Below are positions 24,950-33,433 of a stretch of 64,000 nucleotides of DNA, in pieces. This stretch comes from Peptostreptococcus stomatis DSM 17678 (GTDB taxonomy: Bacteria; Bacillota; Clostridia; Peptostreptococcales; Peptostreptococcaceae), in assembly GCF_000147675.1 (NCBI RefSeq), contig NZ_ADGQ01000035.1, forward strand, positions 36,782 through 100,781, written 5' to 3'. The notes below the pieces were generated by a model, which did not search any database, was not told the origin of the DNA, and worked only from the letters and a program-made list of their open reading frames with translations. The first letter of the stretch is position 1. Each line of letters starts with the position of its first letter. A program made the translations under genes and the position numbers.

Positions 24950-25852
24950 GTGGATAGGTTAGAATGGTATTTTGGAGAGAGAAATATATATGCATCAGAG
25001 TGGCCAGTTGAAAACCCAAGGGGGGTAGTTCAAATAGTCCACGGCATGATAGAACATATAGACAGGTATGAAGGCTTTATCAGAAAATTGAATAAGGAAG
25101 GATATATAGTGGTTGGTGATGACCATATGGGTCATGGCAAGTCTGCTAGTGGTAAGAAAAATTTTGGTATCTTTACAGGGAATTGGATGGACCTGGTAGA
25201 GGATATAGGAGACCTTCAAAGGCAGACTGCAGCCAAGTATCCAGACCTACCCTATATCATGCTAGGGCATTCTATGGGGTCTTTTGCAGTCAGAACCTAT
25301 GCATCCCTATATGGGGATATGATTGATGGCCTTATCGTTATGGGAACCGGCCATGTGCCACTAGTGGCCTCTAGGTTTGGCTTGTTAGTGTCTGCCATTA
25401 TTGGAAGCTTGAAGGGCGAAAAGTATAGGAGTAAGTATTTACACAAGGCTTCGCTAGGATCCTATAATGACAGGATAGAAAATAAGAGGACCATATCTGA
25501 TTGGTTGACCAGGGATGATTCAGTTGTAGATTCTTACCTATCAGACAGGTATTGTAGGTTTATACCGTCAGTTAGCATGTATAGGGCCATATTTGAAGGT
25601 GTTGACTACGTGGCTAGGAGGAAGAACATAGCCAAGATGCCTAAGGACCTACCAATTCTCCTGATATCAGGCCAGGAGGACCCTGTTGGAGACTATGGCA
25701 AGGGGGTAGACAAGTTTTATTCAATCCTCGAAGACCTAGGCTTCAAAAGAGTCACAAAAAAAATATACCCAGGGTGTAGGCATGAGATACTTAATGAGCT
25801 AAATAGAGAAGAAGTAATAAAATATATTTTTAACTGGATAGTTAATATTTAG
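24950..25852 (+). CDS. Alpha/beta hydrolase, monoglyceride lipase/lysophospholipase-like
   Basis: Cytoplasmic serine hydrolase of the lysophospholipase (Hydrolase_4) group, 300 aa. The oxyanion HG is in VVQIVHGMIEHIDRY (~27-41), the nucleophile elbow GHSMGS at ~105-110, the aspartate in LISGQEDPVGD (~238-248) and the histidine in GCRHEILNE (~275-283). DHMGHGKS is the typical pre-elbow motif. The start is GTG at 24950 with an AAAGGGAG site 9 bases upstream. It has its own promoter; no downstream terminator is clear. The substrate is probably a lipid ester, by family only. Confidence 0.85.
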   Translation: MDRLEWYFGERNIYASEWPVENPRGVVQIVHGMIEHIDRYEGFIRKLNKEGYIVVGDDHMGHGKSASGKKNFGIFTGNWMDLVEDIGDLQRQTAAKYPDLPYIMLGHSMGSFAVRTYASLYGDMIDGLIVMGTGHVPLVASRFGLLVSAIIGSLKGEKYRSKYLHKASLGSYNDRIENKRTISDWLTRDDSVVDSYLSDRYCRFIPSVSMYRAIFEGVDYVARRKNIAKMPKDLPILLISGQEDPVGDYGKGVDKFYSILEDLGFKRVTKKIYPGCRHEILNELNREEVIKYIFNWIVNI

Positions 25853-25878
25853 AAAAATATGCAGAGTATGTTATTTTG

Positions 25879-25887
25879 TGGTATAAT
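25879..25887 (+). promoter_or_regulatory. Extended -10 promoter of the OPT gene
   Basis: TGG-TATAAT with TATAAT at 25882-25887; no -35 is obvious. Confidence 0.6.
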
Positions 25888-25945
25888 AGGTCTTAGGTTA
25901 GAATATTATTTTTAATTTAAATTTTTAAGAAAGGAAAATGTGATA

Positions 25946-27874
25946 ATGAGTGCTAAGAAATTATCAAAAGAAGCTTACGGTGGCGTAAAGGGTAAAGATT
26001 ATGTACCCTACAATACCGATAAGACAAAAAGAGGTTCAAATACTGTAGTTATGATCATAGGTATGATCCTGGCAATAGTATTTGCAGCTTCTACAGCCTA
26101 TTCAGGAATGAAGGCTGGATTAACAGTTGCAGCAGGTATACCTGGATCTATAATAGGGTCTGCCTTTGTAGCAGCTTTTGCAAAGAAGAAGGGTCTATTA
26201 GGAAAGAACCTTGTTCAGGGTATGGCCAGTGGTGGTGAATCAGTTGCCAGTGGTTTGATATTCGTTCTACCAGCAGTACTATTGATTGGCAGTAAGATAT
26301 CTTTTGTTGAAGGTCTTGTAATAGGTCTAGGAGGTGTCCTATTTGGTCTAGGAGTTGCTTCTCTAGTTCTTGACTACCTAATAATAGAAGAACATGGTAA
26401 CCTAATGTATCCGGAATCTATGGCTATATCTGAGACACTAGTTGCATCAGAAGGTGCCGGAGATTCAGTTAAGTTCATGGGAGTTGGATTTGTAATCAGT
26501 GGTATTATAACAATTTTAACAGGTTCATTCTTAAACCTATGTAACAATGTTTACAGTAAGTTAGGAGAATCATTCTACAAGTTCAAGTTTGAAATAGAAG
26601 CTAACCCACTACTATTAGGTATAGGATTCATAGTTGGTTTAGAGGTTTCTATATCAATGTTTGCAGGATCTATCCTTTCAAACTTTGGTATACTTCCTTT
26701 GATTGGTTACTTCTCTGATATGGCTCACCAGAGTCACCATGTATGGAATAATGCTTCTACAGCAATTGGTCAGATGGATGTAAATACAATCTCAGGTGCC
26801 TATGTTAAGTATATAGGTGCGGGTATGATGCTTTGTGGTGGTGTAATTGGTGCTATCAAGCTTATCCCAGTTATAGTTTCATCTATCAAGCAGACTATGG
26901 GTGCTAAATCTGCTGGTGTAAGCCAGGAAGGTGTTGGCGTTCAGAGATTAATCCTTATAGGTGGTATAGTACTAGGTTTCGTTGGTGCCGTAATGGTATC
27001 AGGAAACATATTAATGGCTATAGTAGGTATAGTGATTTCATTTATCCTATCAGCTTTATTCGTAATAGTTGCAGGTAGATTGACAGGTACTATAGGTACT
27101 TCAAACCTACCAGTTTCAGGTATGACAATTGCATCTCTAGTTATAGCGACTCTAGTATTTGTTATAGCTGGTTGGACTGACCCAGCAAGTAATAAGACTC
27201 TATTGATGTTCGCATCATTTATAGTTGTTGCTATAGCTATGGCAGGTGGATATGCCCAGTCACAGAAGGTTACATTCGTAATCGGTGGTAATGAACCAGA
27301 AATGCAGAAGCACTATGCTATATCAGGTATCTTAGGTGTTGTTGTCGTTGTTGGTGTAATGATTCTACTTGCTGACCAGTTGGCAATAACAGGTGCTAAC
27401 CCTCCTTTCGCCCTACCACAGGCTAACTTGATGGCTACACTTACATCAGGTATAATGTCAGGAGACCTTCCATGGGTAATGATTATAGTAGGTGTTGTAA
27501 TGGCCCTATTCATGTTCTTACTTGACTTACCAATCATGACAGTTGCTATAGGTTTCTACCTACCAATATCTACAAGTTCTATCATATTGATAGGTGCCCT
27601 AGTTAGAGTTCTTGTAGAAAAGATGGCTAAGTCTGAAGCAGAAAAGCTTGCAAGAGTGTCTAGAGGTATCAGTTTATCTTCTGGTCTAGTTGCTGGTGGA
27701 TCTATAGTAGGTCTAATAGGTATCATACTTCAGGTAACTGGTGTTGTTGGTGGACATACTCCAGAGGGATTTGCTGCTGGTAATGGTATGGCCCTAGTAT
27801 TACTGGCCGCCATGGTAGTCGCGACTTTTGTTGCAATTATGGCTACTAAGGTTAAGCTACACGAGGAAGAATAA
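25946..27874 (+). CDS. OPT-family oligopeptide transporter
   Basis: A 642-aa polytopic protein with about 15-16 hydrophobic segments. It has the bacterial OPT family start (YVPYN, then a first helix leading into ASTAYSGMKAGLTVAAGIPG), YPESMAISETLVASEG (~150-165) and a C-terminal ASTKSS-like repeat region replaced by SGLVAGGSIVGLIGIILQ. Proton-driven uptake of small peptides is the usual role; some members carry metal-siderophore complexes. GTG 25940 is in frame but ATG 25946 is better spaced from AAAGGA. Codon use (GGT, GCT, AGA) suggests high expression. It is monocistronic with a terminator at 27944-27979. Confidence 0.88.
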   Translation: MSAKKLSKEAYGGVKGKDYVPYNTDKTKRGSNTVVMIIGMILAIVFAASTAYSGMKAGLTVAAGIPGSIIGSAFVAAFAKKKGLLGKNLVQGMASGGESVASGLIFVLPAVLLIGSKISFVEGLVIGLGGVLFGLGVASLVLDYLIIEEHGNLMYPESMAISETLVASEGAGDSVKFMGVGFVISGIITILTGSFLNLCNNVYSKLGESFYKFKFEIEANPLLLGIGFIVGLEVSISMFAGSILSNFGILPLIGYFSDMAHQSHHVWNNASTAIGQMDVNTISGAYVKYIGAGMMLCGGVIGAIKLIPVIVSSIKQTMGAKSAGVSQEGVGVQRLILIGGIVLGFVGAVMVSGNILMAIVGIVISFILSALFVIVAGRLTGTIGTSNLPVSGMTIASLVIATLVFVIAGWTDPASNKTLLMFASFIVVAIAMAGGYAQSQKVTFVIGGNEPEMQKHYAISGILGVVVVVGVMILLADQLAITGANPPFALPQANLMATLTSGIMSGDLPWVMIIVGVVMALFMFLLDLPIMTVAIGFYLPISTSSIILIGALVRVLVEKMAKSEAEKLARVSRGISLSSGLVAGGSIVGLIGIILQVTGVVGGHTPEGFAAGNGMALVLLAAMVVATFVAIMATKVKLHEEE

Positions 27875-27904
27875 AAAATATTTTTATAAATTTGAATTAT
27901 ACTT

Positions 27905-27934
27905 GCTAGGAAGCCTATCTTATAGGTTTCTAGC
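27905..27934 (+). other. Hairpin without T tract after the OPT gene
   Basis: GCTAGGAAGCCTAT (27905-27918) pairs with ATAGGTTTCTAGC (27922-27934) with one bulge. It may stabilise the transcript 3' end; termination is more likely at 27944-27979. Confidence 0.5.
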
Positions 27935-27943
27935 TTGTGACAA

Positions 27944-27979
27944 GGCCCAGTTTGAGGATTACTCAGACTGGGTCTTTTT
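27944..27979 (+). terminator. OPT gene terminator
   Basis: GGCCCAGTTTGAG (27944-27956) and CTCAGACTGGGTC (27962-27974) form 13 continuous pairs (two G-T) with a 5-base loop, followed by five T. Confidence 0.92.
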
Positions 27980-28041
27980 ATGTCAATTTTGTGAGTCACC
28001 TTTTAGTAAAACTTCATATATATGGCATATTCTGCTTGAAT

Positions 28042-28070
28042 TTGACAGTTTTTTTTGGTATGGTTATAAA
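28042..28070 (+). promoter_or_regulatory. Promoter of the amidase gene
   Basis: TTGACA (28042-28047), 17 bases, TATAAA (28065-28070). Confidence 0.82.
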
Positions 28071-28123
28071 TAAGAAGAAAGTATAGGATAATACTTAAAT
28101 TAGTTTAGAAAGTAGGAGAGTTT

Positions 28124-28969
28124 ATGAGGAAGTTAATTTATGTGTTTTCATTGTTAGTAATGGCCTCAGTGCTATTAGTAGCATGTGGTCCAAATAGTCA
28201 GAGGGCAAGTAGTGGCGGGGTTAACCAGTCACAGACCCAAGGGTCTGATGAAAATTCTACCAGGTCAAAGTCCAAGAAACCTGACCAAAAGAATGATAGA
28301 AAAAATGAGGATGAAAATGATAGAAAAGGTAAGACAGGCAAGGGTCATACTGTAGTAATTGATCCGGGCCACCAGGAGGCAGCCATGAATGATCTTGAAC
28401 CAATTGGACCAGGTGCCAGTCAATCCAAGCCAATGCTGTCATCGGGAACAAGTGGAGTTGCAACAGGTGTTCCAGAGTACCAACTAGCCCTGGATGTATC
28501 CTTAAAGTTGAGGGATGAACTAAGGGCCAGGGGCTACAAGGTTGTCATGATAAGAGAAGACAACCACTGTCCGATTAGTAATAAGGGGAGGGCAGAAATT
28601 GCCAACAAGTATAGGGGTGCCGTATTTTTAAGGATACATGCCAATGGAGATTCCAATCCGTCAACTTCAGGCATGCTAACCATGTGTCCGGCAAGTGACA
28701 ACCCCTACACACCAGAGATTATAGGGGATAGCAACCGTTTAGCCAGGCTTGTGTTAGACCAGATGGTCAAGTCTACAGGGGCTACCAGTAAGGGAATAAT
28801 AGAAACAAACAATATGAGTGGTATAAATTGGTGCAAGATACCGGTAACGATTATAGAGATGGGCTTTATGTCTAACCCGGATGAAGACAGGTTATTGCAG
28901 ACTGAGGACTACCAAAAGAAGATAGTAGATGGAATTTCAAATGGAGTAGACAAGTACTTTGAGATATAG
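28124..28969 (+). CDS. N-acetylmuramoyl-L-alanine amidase lipoprotein
   Basis: Zinc amidase that cuts the bond between muramic acid and the peptide stem of peptidoglycan. Residues 1-21 are a lipoprotein signal ending in the lipobox LVAC (Cys21), so the enzyme is anchored outside the membrane. A charged, Ser/Lys/Asn-rich spacer (~22-75) follows. The Amidase_3 domain has VVIDPGHQEAAM (first zinc histidine), a second histidine in FLRIHANGD and the catalytic glutamate in TIIEMGFMSNPDED (~245-258). Length 281 aa. It is monocistronic. A role in cell separation or wall turnover is inferred from the family. Confidence 0.9.
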   Translation: MRKLIYVFSLLVMASVLLVACGPNSQRASSGGVNQSQTQGSDENSTRSKSKKPDQKNDRKNEDENDRKGKTGKGHTVVIDPGHQEAAMNDLEPIGPGASQSKPMLSSGTSGVATGVPEYQLALDVSLKLRDELRARGYKVVMIREDNHCPISNKGRAEIANKYRGAVFLRIHANGDSNPSTSGMLTMCPASDNPYTPEIIGDSNRLARLVLDQMVKSTGATSKGIIETNNMSGINWCKIPVTIIEMGFMSNPDEDRLLQTEDYQKKIVDGISNGVDKYFEI

Positions 28970-29065
28970 GCTGAGTTTATTTTAGAATGATTAAAGTTTA
29001 TATTTAAAGGGTTTTACCAGAAGAAAGAATAATAATATAGTATATAGTTAAAGGAGATAATATTG

Positions 29066-29818
29066 ATGTTAACAGAAGAAAGACAGGCCTATATATTAGA
29101 CAGGGTCAATAAGTTCAACACCGTCAAATTGAAGGACCTGGTGATAGAATTAGGGGCTAGTGAGTCAACGATAAGGAGGGACTTTGACGACCTGGAAGAC
29201 AAGGGCCTGATTAAGAGGATTCATGGGGGTGCCATGAGTATAGATGGTGCCTTTACCTTTGACAATACGATTTTTGAGAGAAGTGAAAGGGCTCTGAGCG
29301 AGAAAATAGCCATAGGAAGATACTGTGGAAACCTGGTTAAGGATGGAGACTTTGTATATATAGATGCAGGTACTACCTGTTATGAAATAATCCCCTTCCT
29401 AAGGGGCAAGGATATAGTAGTTGTTACTAATGGAATCCACAATGTAGATAGGCTACTAGAAAATAACATCAAAACCTATATCTTAGGTGGTTATGTGAAA
29501 CCCCTGACTAAGGCTGTCATAGGGGAAGAGGTAATCTTAGACCTGGGCAAGTACAGGTTTACCAAGGCCTTTATAGGGGCCAATGGTATCAGTGCCAACT
29601 CATCAATCACTACGCCAGATATCAGTGAAGCCAACATCAAGGCAGAAGCTATCAGGAGGTCCAAGGATGTCTATGTGGTGACAGATTCTAGTAAGTTTGG
29701 CAAGGTATCTTTTGCCAAAATATGTGATTTAGATGAAGTTTCTATAGTTACAGATGCAAAGAAAGAGGTCATAGACAATAGAATACTTGAAAATACTAGG
29801 ATAATCAGTGTAGAATAA
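29066..29818 (+). CDS. fruR: DeoR-family repressor of the fructose operon
   Basis: DeoR-type regulator, 250 aa. The N-terminal winged helix has VKLKDLVIELGASESTIRRD (~20-39) and the family continuation KGLIKRIHGGAMS. The C-terminal DeoRC sugar-phosphate domain holds DFVYIDAGTTCYEI, VVTNGIHN and FIGANGIS motifs, and would sense fructose-1-phosphate or a related ester. TTG 29063 is in frame; ATG 29066 is preferred with AAGGAG nine bases upstream. It lies directly before fruK, the classic fruR-fruK-fruA order. Confidence 0.88.
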   Translation: MLTEERQAYILDRVNKFNTVKLKDLVIELGASESTIRRDFDDLEDKGLIKRIHGGAMSIDGAFTFDNTIFERSERALSEKIAIGRYCGNLVKDGDFVYIDAGTTCYEIIPFLRGKDIVVVTNGIHNVDRLLENNIKTYILGGYVKPLTKAVIGEEVILDLGKYRFTKAFIGANGISANSSITTPDISEANIKAEAIRRSKDVYVVTDSSKFGKVSFAKICDLDEVSIVTDAKKEVIDNRILENTRIISVE

Positions 29819-29821
29819 TGA

Positions 29822-29840
29822 TGAAAGAAATTGAAAGAAA
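29822..29840 (+). promoter_or_regulatory. Candidate FruR operator: direct repeats upstream of fruK
   Basis: TGAAAGAAA occurs at 29822-29830 and again at 29832-29840, exactly one helical turn apart, 14 bases upstream of the fruK -35. GAAAG-type direct repeats are usual for DeoR-family operators. More A/G-rich half-copies lie after the -10 (29897-29913, 29927-29933). Confidence 0.45.
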
Positions 29841-29854
29841 ATTATAAAAAATGG

Positions 29855-29883
29855 TTGATTTTATAAAAATTTTTTGGTATACT
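29855..29883 (+). promoter_or_regulatory. Promoter of fruK-fruA
   Basis: TTGATT (29855-29860), 17 bases, TATACT (29878-29883), with TG at 29875-29876 (extended -10). Confidence 0.75.
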
Positions 29884-29945
29884 AAGCATATAGTGATAGA
29901 AAATAAAAGAAAATAATATATTATGACAGAAAAGAGGTGCATTTC

Positions 29946-30860
29946 ATGATATATTCAGTAACACTTAATCCATCTATTGACTACATAGTCCATTTGAAAG
30001 AATTCAATGAAGGAAAGTTAAACAGGTCCGAGGGTGAATATGTAAATGTCGGTGGCAAGGGTATAATGGTGTCTAAGTTGCTCACCAATATAGGTGTAGA
30101 AAACAAGGCACTAGGATTCCTAGGTGGTTTTACAGGTGACTATATCTACTCCTGGTTCAAAGACCAGGGGATGAAAGAAGATTTCATCAGAGTAGGCCAG
30201 AATACGAGGATAAATGTCAAGCTTAAGGGAAAGCAAGAAAGCGAAATAAATGGCAAGGGTCCAATTATAAGTGACGAAGAAGAAAAAGACTTCTTGGATA
30301 AATTGGCAGGCCTAAATGAGGGTGATACAGTCATTATATCAGGAAGTGCGGCACCAGGGCTTAGTAAGGATATCTTTGACCAGATAATTAAAACATGCAA
30401 GGATAAGAAGGCTGACTTTGTAATAGATACCAGCGGTCAGGCCCTAAGAAAGGCAATAGAATCAAAGCCCCTATTAATTAAACCAAACTTCGATGAAATA
30501 AGCGAACTTTTCGACCAAGAATTTACTAGCAAGGAAGAAATAATCCCATACGGTAAGAAGTGCCTTGATATGGGAGCCCAGTACGCAATAGTCTCTATGG
30601 GTGGAGACGGAGCCCTATTCTTTGATGGTGACAATGTATATTATGCACCAGCTGTAAAGGGTGTCCTGGTAAACTCGGTGGGGGCAGGAGATTCAATGCT
30701 AGCAGGTTTTGTAGGTAGTATAAAGAGTGGGCTAGAACCACTAGAGGCCTTTAAGTGGTCGGTTGCCAGCGGCACAGGAACTGCATTTTGTCAGGATATA
30801 GCAACCAAGGACCAGATTGATGAAATCTATAAAAAGATAAAAATAGAAAAGTTGTCATAA
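29946..30860 (+). CDS. fruK: 1-phosphofructokinase
   Basis: PfkB-family kinase converting fructose-1-phosphate to fructose-1,6-bisphosphate, which then feeds the aldolase encoded at 12184. The N-terminal TLNPSIDYIVHL and NVGGKGIMVSKLL are the LacC/FruK signature; the catalytic VNSVGAGDSMLAGFVGS lies at ~238-254. Length is 304 aa from ATG 29946, which has a GAGGTG site at 29934-29939; the upstream GTG at 29937 lies inside that site. It is followed 90 bases later by fruA, with no terminator between. Confidence 0.92.
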   Translation: MIYSVTLNPSIDYIVHLKEFNEGKLNRSEGEYVNVGGKGIMVSKLLTNIGVENKALGFLGGFTGDYIYSWFKDQGMKEDFIRVGQNTRINVKLKGKQESEINGKGPIISDEEEKDFLDKLAGLNEGDTVIISGSAAPGLSKDIFDQIIKTCKDKKADFVIDTSGQALRKAIESKPLLIKPNFDEISELFDQEFTSKEEIIPYGKKCLDMGAQYAIVSMGGDGALFFDGDNVYYAPAVKGVLVNSVGAGDSMLAGFVGSIKSGLEPLEAFKWSVASGTGTAFCQDIATKDQIDEIYKKIKIEKLS

Positions 30861-30950
30861 GGAAGTCGTCAGCTTGGAGAGTAAGTTGACCCAAAGTATC
30901 TTGAGAGTCTTTTGAGGGATGCTTGATTTAAAATTAGTAAAGGAGTAATT

Positions 30951-32825
30951 ATGAAAATTTCAGATTTGTTGAAAAAAGAAATTATGATTATGGACCTTAG
31001 TGCCGATACTAAGGAAGGTGTAATCGATGAAATGATCGCTAAATTAAGCGAAAAGAATATGATAAATGACCCTGTAGCCTTTAAGCAGGAGATTATGAAT
31101 AGGGAAGAATTATCATCAACAGGTCTAGGCGATGGTATAGCAATGCCCCATGCCAAGACTAGTGCAGTAAATACACCTTGTGTTCTTTTTGCTAGAAAGT
31201 CTCAGGGACTTGATTACGATTCACTAGATGGCCAGCCAGCCTACCTATTCTTTATGATAGCGGCAGAAGATGGGGCTAACAATACCCATATTGAAACCCT
31301 AGCCAACTTATCAAGACTTCTCTTAAAGCCTAACTTTATAGATTCTCTAAAGGCAGCCAAGGATGCTGATGAAGTCCTAGCCTTGGTAGAAGCTGGTGAA
31401 GCAGAAGTTACTGAGGCAAAGAAGGAAGAAGCCCAGGCTGTAGTGGATGAAGAGAGACCATTGATAGTGGCAGTTACTGCTTGCCCAACTGGTATAGCCC
31501 ATACATATATGGCTGAAGATGCCCTAAAAGAGCAGGCCAAGAAGATGGGTGTAAATGTAAGGGTTGAGACAAATGGTAGTGATGGTGCCAAGAATGTATT
31601 GACTAAGGAAGAAATAGAAAAGGCTGTTGGTGTAATAGTTGCAGCCGACAAGAATGTAGAAAAGGATAGGTTTGATGGCAAGCACCTACTAAAGACACCA
31701 GTTAGTGAAGCCATTAGAAATCCGGAAGACCTAATCCAGAAGTCTTTAAATAAGGAAGGAAGTATCTTCAAGGCTAGTGGAGAGGTCAAGTCTCAGGAAG
31801 ATAATAAGGAAAAAACTTCTATAGGAAGTAAGATATACAAGGATGTAATGAACGGTGTATCTCACATGCTACCATTCGTAGTAGGTGGAGGTATCCTGAT
31901 AGCAGTATCATTTATGGCAGAGAGCTCATTTGGTGAAAATAGCCAGATATACAAGTTCTTGATGGATATTGGTGGTAATGGTGCCTTTACAATGTTGATT
32001 CCTATCTTGGCAGGTTACATAGCTATGAGTATAGCTGATAGACCAGGTCTAATGCCAGGTATGGTCGGTGGTCTTTTGGCAGTCAACTCTGGTTCAGGTT
32101 TCTTGGGTGGTCTAGCTGCCGGTTTTATAGCTGGTTATGTAGTCCAATTCCTAAAGAAGTTGACATCCGGTATGCCTAGGTCCCTTGATGGTATTAAGCC
32201 TATGATTATCTATCCGGTATTTGGTTTGTTATTGACAGGATTAATCATGCAGTTTGGTATAAATCCGATATTCGCAGGAATTAACAAGTCAATGAATACA
32301 GCCCTTACTCACTTGGGTACAGGTAATGCAGTCCTTCTAGGAGCAGTTCTAGGTGGTATGATGGCAGTTGATATGGGTGGTCCAGTTAACAAGGCAGCCT
32401 ATACCTTCTCAATAGGTGTATTCACAGCAACTAAGTCTGGTGCCTTCATGGCAGCCGTAATGGCAGGTGGTATGGTTCCACCTTTGGCTATAGCCCTAGC
32501 TACACTAGTATTTAAGCATAAGTTTACAGACAAGGAAAGAGAGTCTGGTATGACAAACTGGTTGTTGGGTGCAACATTTATCACTGAGGGTGCAATACCT
32601 TTTGCGGCAGCAGACCCAGTAAGGGTAATCGTGAGTTCAGTTATAGGTTCAGCTATAGCAGGTGGACTAACTCAGTTATGGCATGTTAATGCCCCAGCCC
32701 CACACGGTGGTGTCCTGGTTGCCTTCGTAATGAACCCTCACCACGTATTGTTCTTCTTCCTATCAATAATTATAGGTACGGTAATATCTGGTATGATCTA
32801 CGGTATCTGGAAGAAGGTTGCTTAG
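30951..32825 (+). CDS. fruA: Fructose PTS transporter EIIABC
   Basis: Complete PTS permease of 624 aa that imports fructose as fructose-1-phosphate. Residues ~1-145 are EIIA with the phosphohistidine in GIAMPHAKTSAV (~62-73). Residues ~165-265 are EIIB with the phosphocysteine in VTACPTGIAHTYMAEDAL. Residues ~295-624 are EIIC, about eight to ten membrane helices, with MVGGLLAVNSGSGFLGGL and AADPVRVIVSSVIGSAIAGG. An acidic/Ala linker separates IIA and IIB. The domain order A-B-C is typical of Firmicutes FruA. Confidence 0.94.
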   Translation: MKISDLLKKEIMIMDLSADTKEGVIDEMIAKLSEKNMINDPVAFKQEIMNREELSSTGLGDGIAMPHAKTSAVNTPCVLFARKSQGLDYDSLDGQPAYLFFMIAAEDGANNTHIETLANLSRLLLKPNFIDSLKAAKDADEVLALVEAGEAEVTEAKKEEAQAVVDEERPLIVAVTACPTGIAHTYMAEDALKEQAKKMGVNVRVETNGSDGAKNVLTKEEIEKAVGVIVAADKNVEKDRFDGKHLLKTPVSEAIRNPEDLIQKSLNKEGSIFKASGEVKSQEDNKEKTSIGSKIYKDVMNGVSHMLPFVVGGGILIAVSFMAESSFGENSQIYKFLMDIGGNGAFTMLIPILAGYIAMSIADRPGLMPGMVGGLLAVNSGSGFLGGLAAGFIAGYVVQFLKKLTSGMPRSLDGIKPMIIYPVFGLLLTGLIMQFGINPIFAGINKSMNTALTHLGTGNAVLLGAVLGGMMAVDMGGPVNKAAYTFSIGVFTATKSGAFMAAVMAGGMVPPLAIALATLVFKHKFTDKERESGMTNWLLGATFITEGAIPFAAADPVRVIVSSVIGSAIAGGLTQLWHVNAPAPHGGVLVAFVMNPHHVLFFFLSIIIGTVISGMIYGIWKKVA

Positions 32826-32854
32826 CCACTAGTATCAGATGATACAGAGCGTTT

Positions 32855-32885
32855 AAGTATTTAAGCATACAAGTATTTAAGCATA
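32855..32885 (+). repeat. Tandem repeat, 16-base period
   Basis: AAGTATTTAAGCATA occurs at 32855-32869 and 32871-32885, in the gap after fruA. The gap 32826-33131 otherwise holds the terminator at 32996-33046 and a promoter at 33085-33093. Confidence 0.85.
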
Positions 32886-32995
32886 TAAGATGCCCCTGAG
32901 AAGGTGGGTAATTTTCTTAAAAGCGCACAAATAAAGACTTTAAAATAAGCATAAATCTAAAACTAATAAAAACAATTAATATATGATCAGAAAGA

Positions 32996-33046
32996 GGAGT
33001 CTTCTCAGACCAGACCTAAGGGTCCTGGTGGAGTGGGCTTCTTTTT
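32996..33046 (+). terminator. fru operon terminator
   Basis: Long hairpin: outer arms 32996-33006 and 33031-33041 with G-T pairs and one mismatch, inner CCAG/CTGG and ACC/GGT around loop TAAG, then TTTTT at 33042-33046. Confidence 0.8.
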
Positions 33047-33084
33047 GGATTATCCAGTTTCCTGTATTAAAAGACTATACTTTA

Positions 33085-33093
33085 TGATATAAT
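33085..33093 (+). promoter_or_regulatory. Extended -10 promoter of the hydrogenase maturation cluster
   Basis: TGATATAAT gives TG-n-TATAAT with -10 at 33088-33093; no clear -35. Confidence 0.55.
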
Positions 33094-33131
33094 TTTTAGG
33101 TAAGGAGTAGATGACTTTTGGAGGTGGAATT

Positions 33132-33377
33132 ATGGAGGAAAGAGTAGCCGTTATAGGTGCTATCTTGAAAGACCCTACAAGGTCGCAGAGTCAATTTAAT
33201 AGGATAGTTGCTGAATACCATGACCTGGTCAGGGGTAGGATGGGACTACCACTTAAGGACAAGTGTATGTCTGTCATTAGTATTACAGTTGTTGGTAGTA
33301 TGGACCAGATAAACACTATGACAGGCAGGTTGGGCAACCTGGAGGGAGTCACAGTCAAGACTGCAATTTCAAAGTAA
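33132..33377 (+). CDS. TM1266-type putative [FeFe]-hydrogenase system regulator
   Basis: Small ACT-like protein of 81 aa. The sequence EERVAVIGAILKDPTRSQSQFN, in pieces EERVAVIGAILKD and PTRSQSQFN, followed by MGLPLKDKCMSVISITVVG and the C-terminal GRLGNLEGVTVKTAISK is the TM1266/iron-only hydrogenase regulator family. The upstream ATG at 33111 extends the frame by 7 residues, but ATG 33132 has a GGAGGTGG site five bases away. It precedes hydE by 56 bases without a terminator. The family name is based on gene neighbourhood; a regulatory role has not been shown from sequence. Confidence 0.8.
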   Translation: MEERVAVIGAILKDPTRSQSQFNRIVAEYHDLVRGRMGLPLKDKCMSVISITVVGSMDQINTMTGRLGNLEGVTVKTAISK

Positions 33378-33433
33378 GATTTGCTAACTAGCCTGCTAGA
33401 GGAAGATATATTTTATAGAAAGAATGATAGTTT

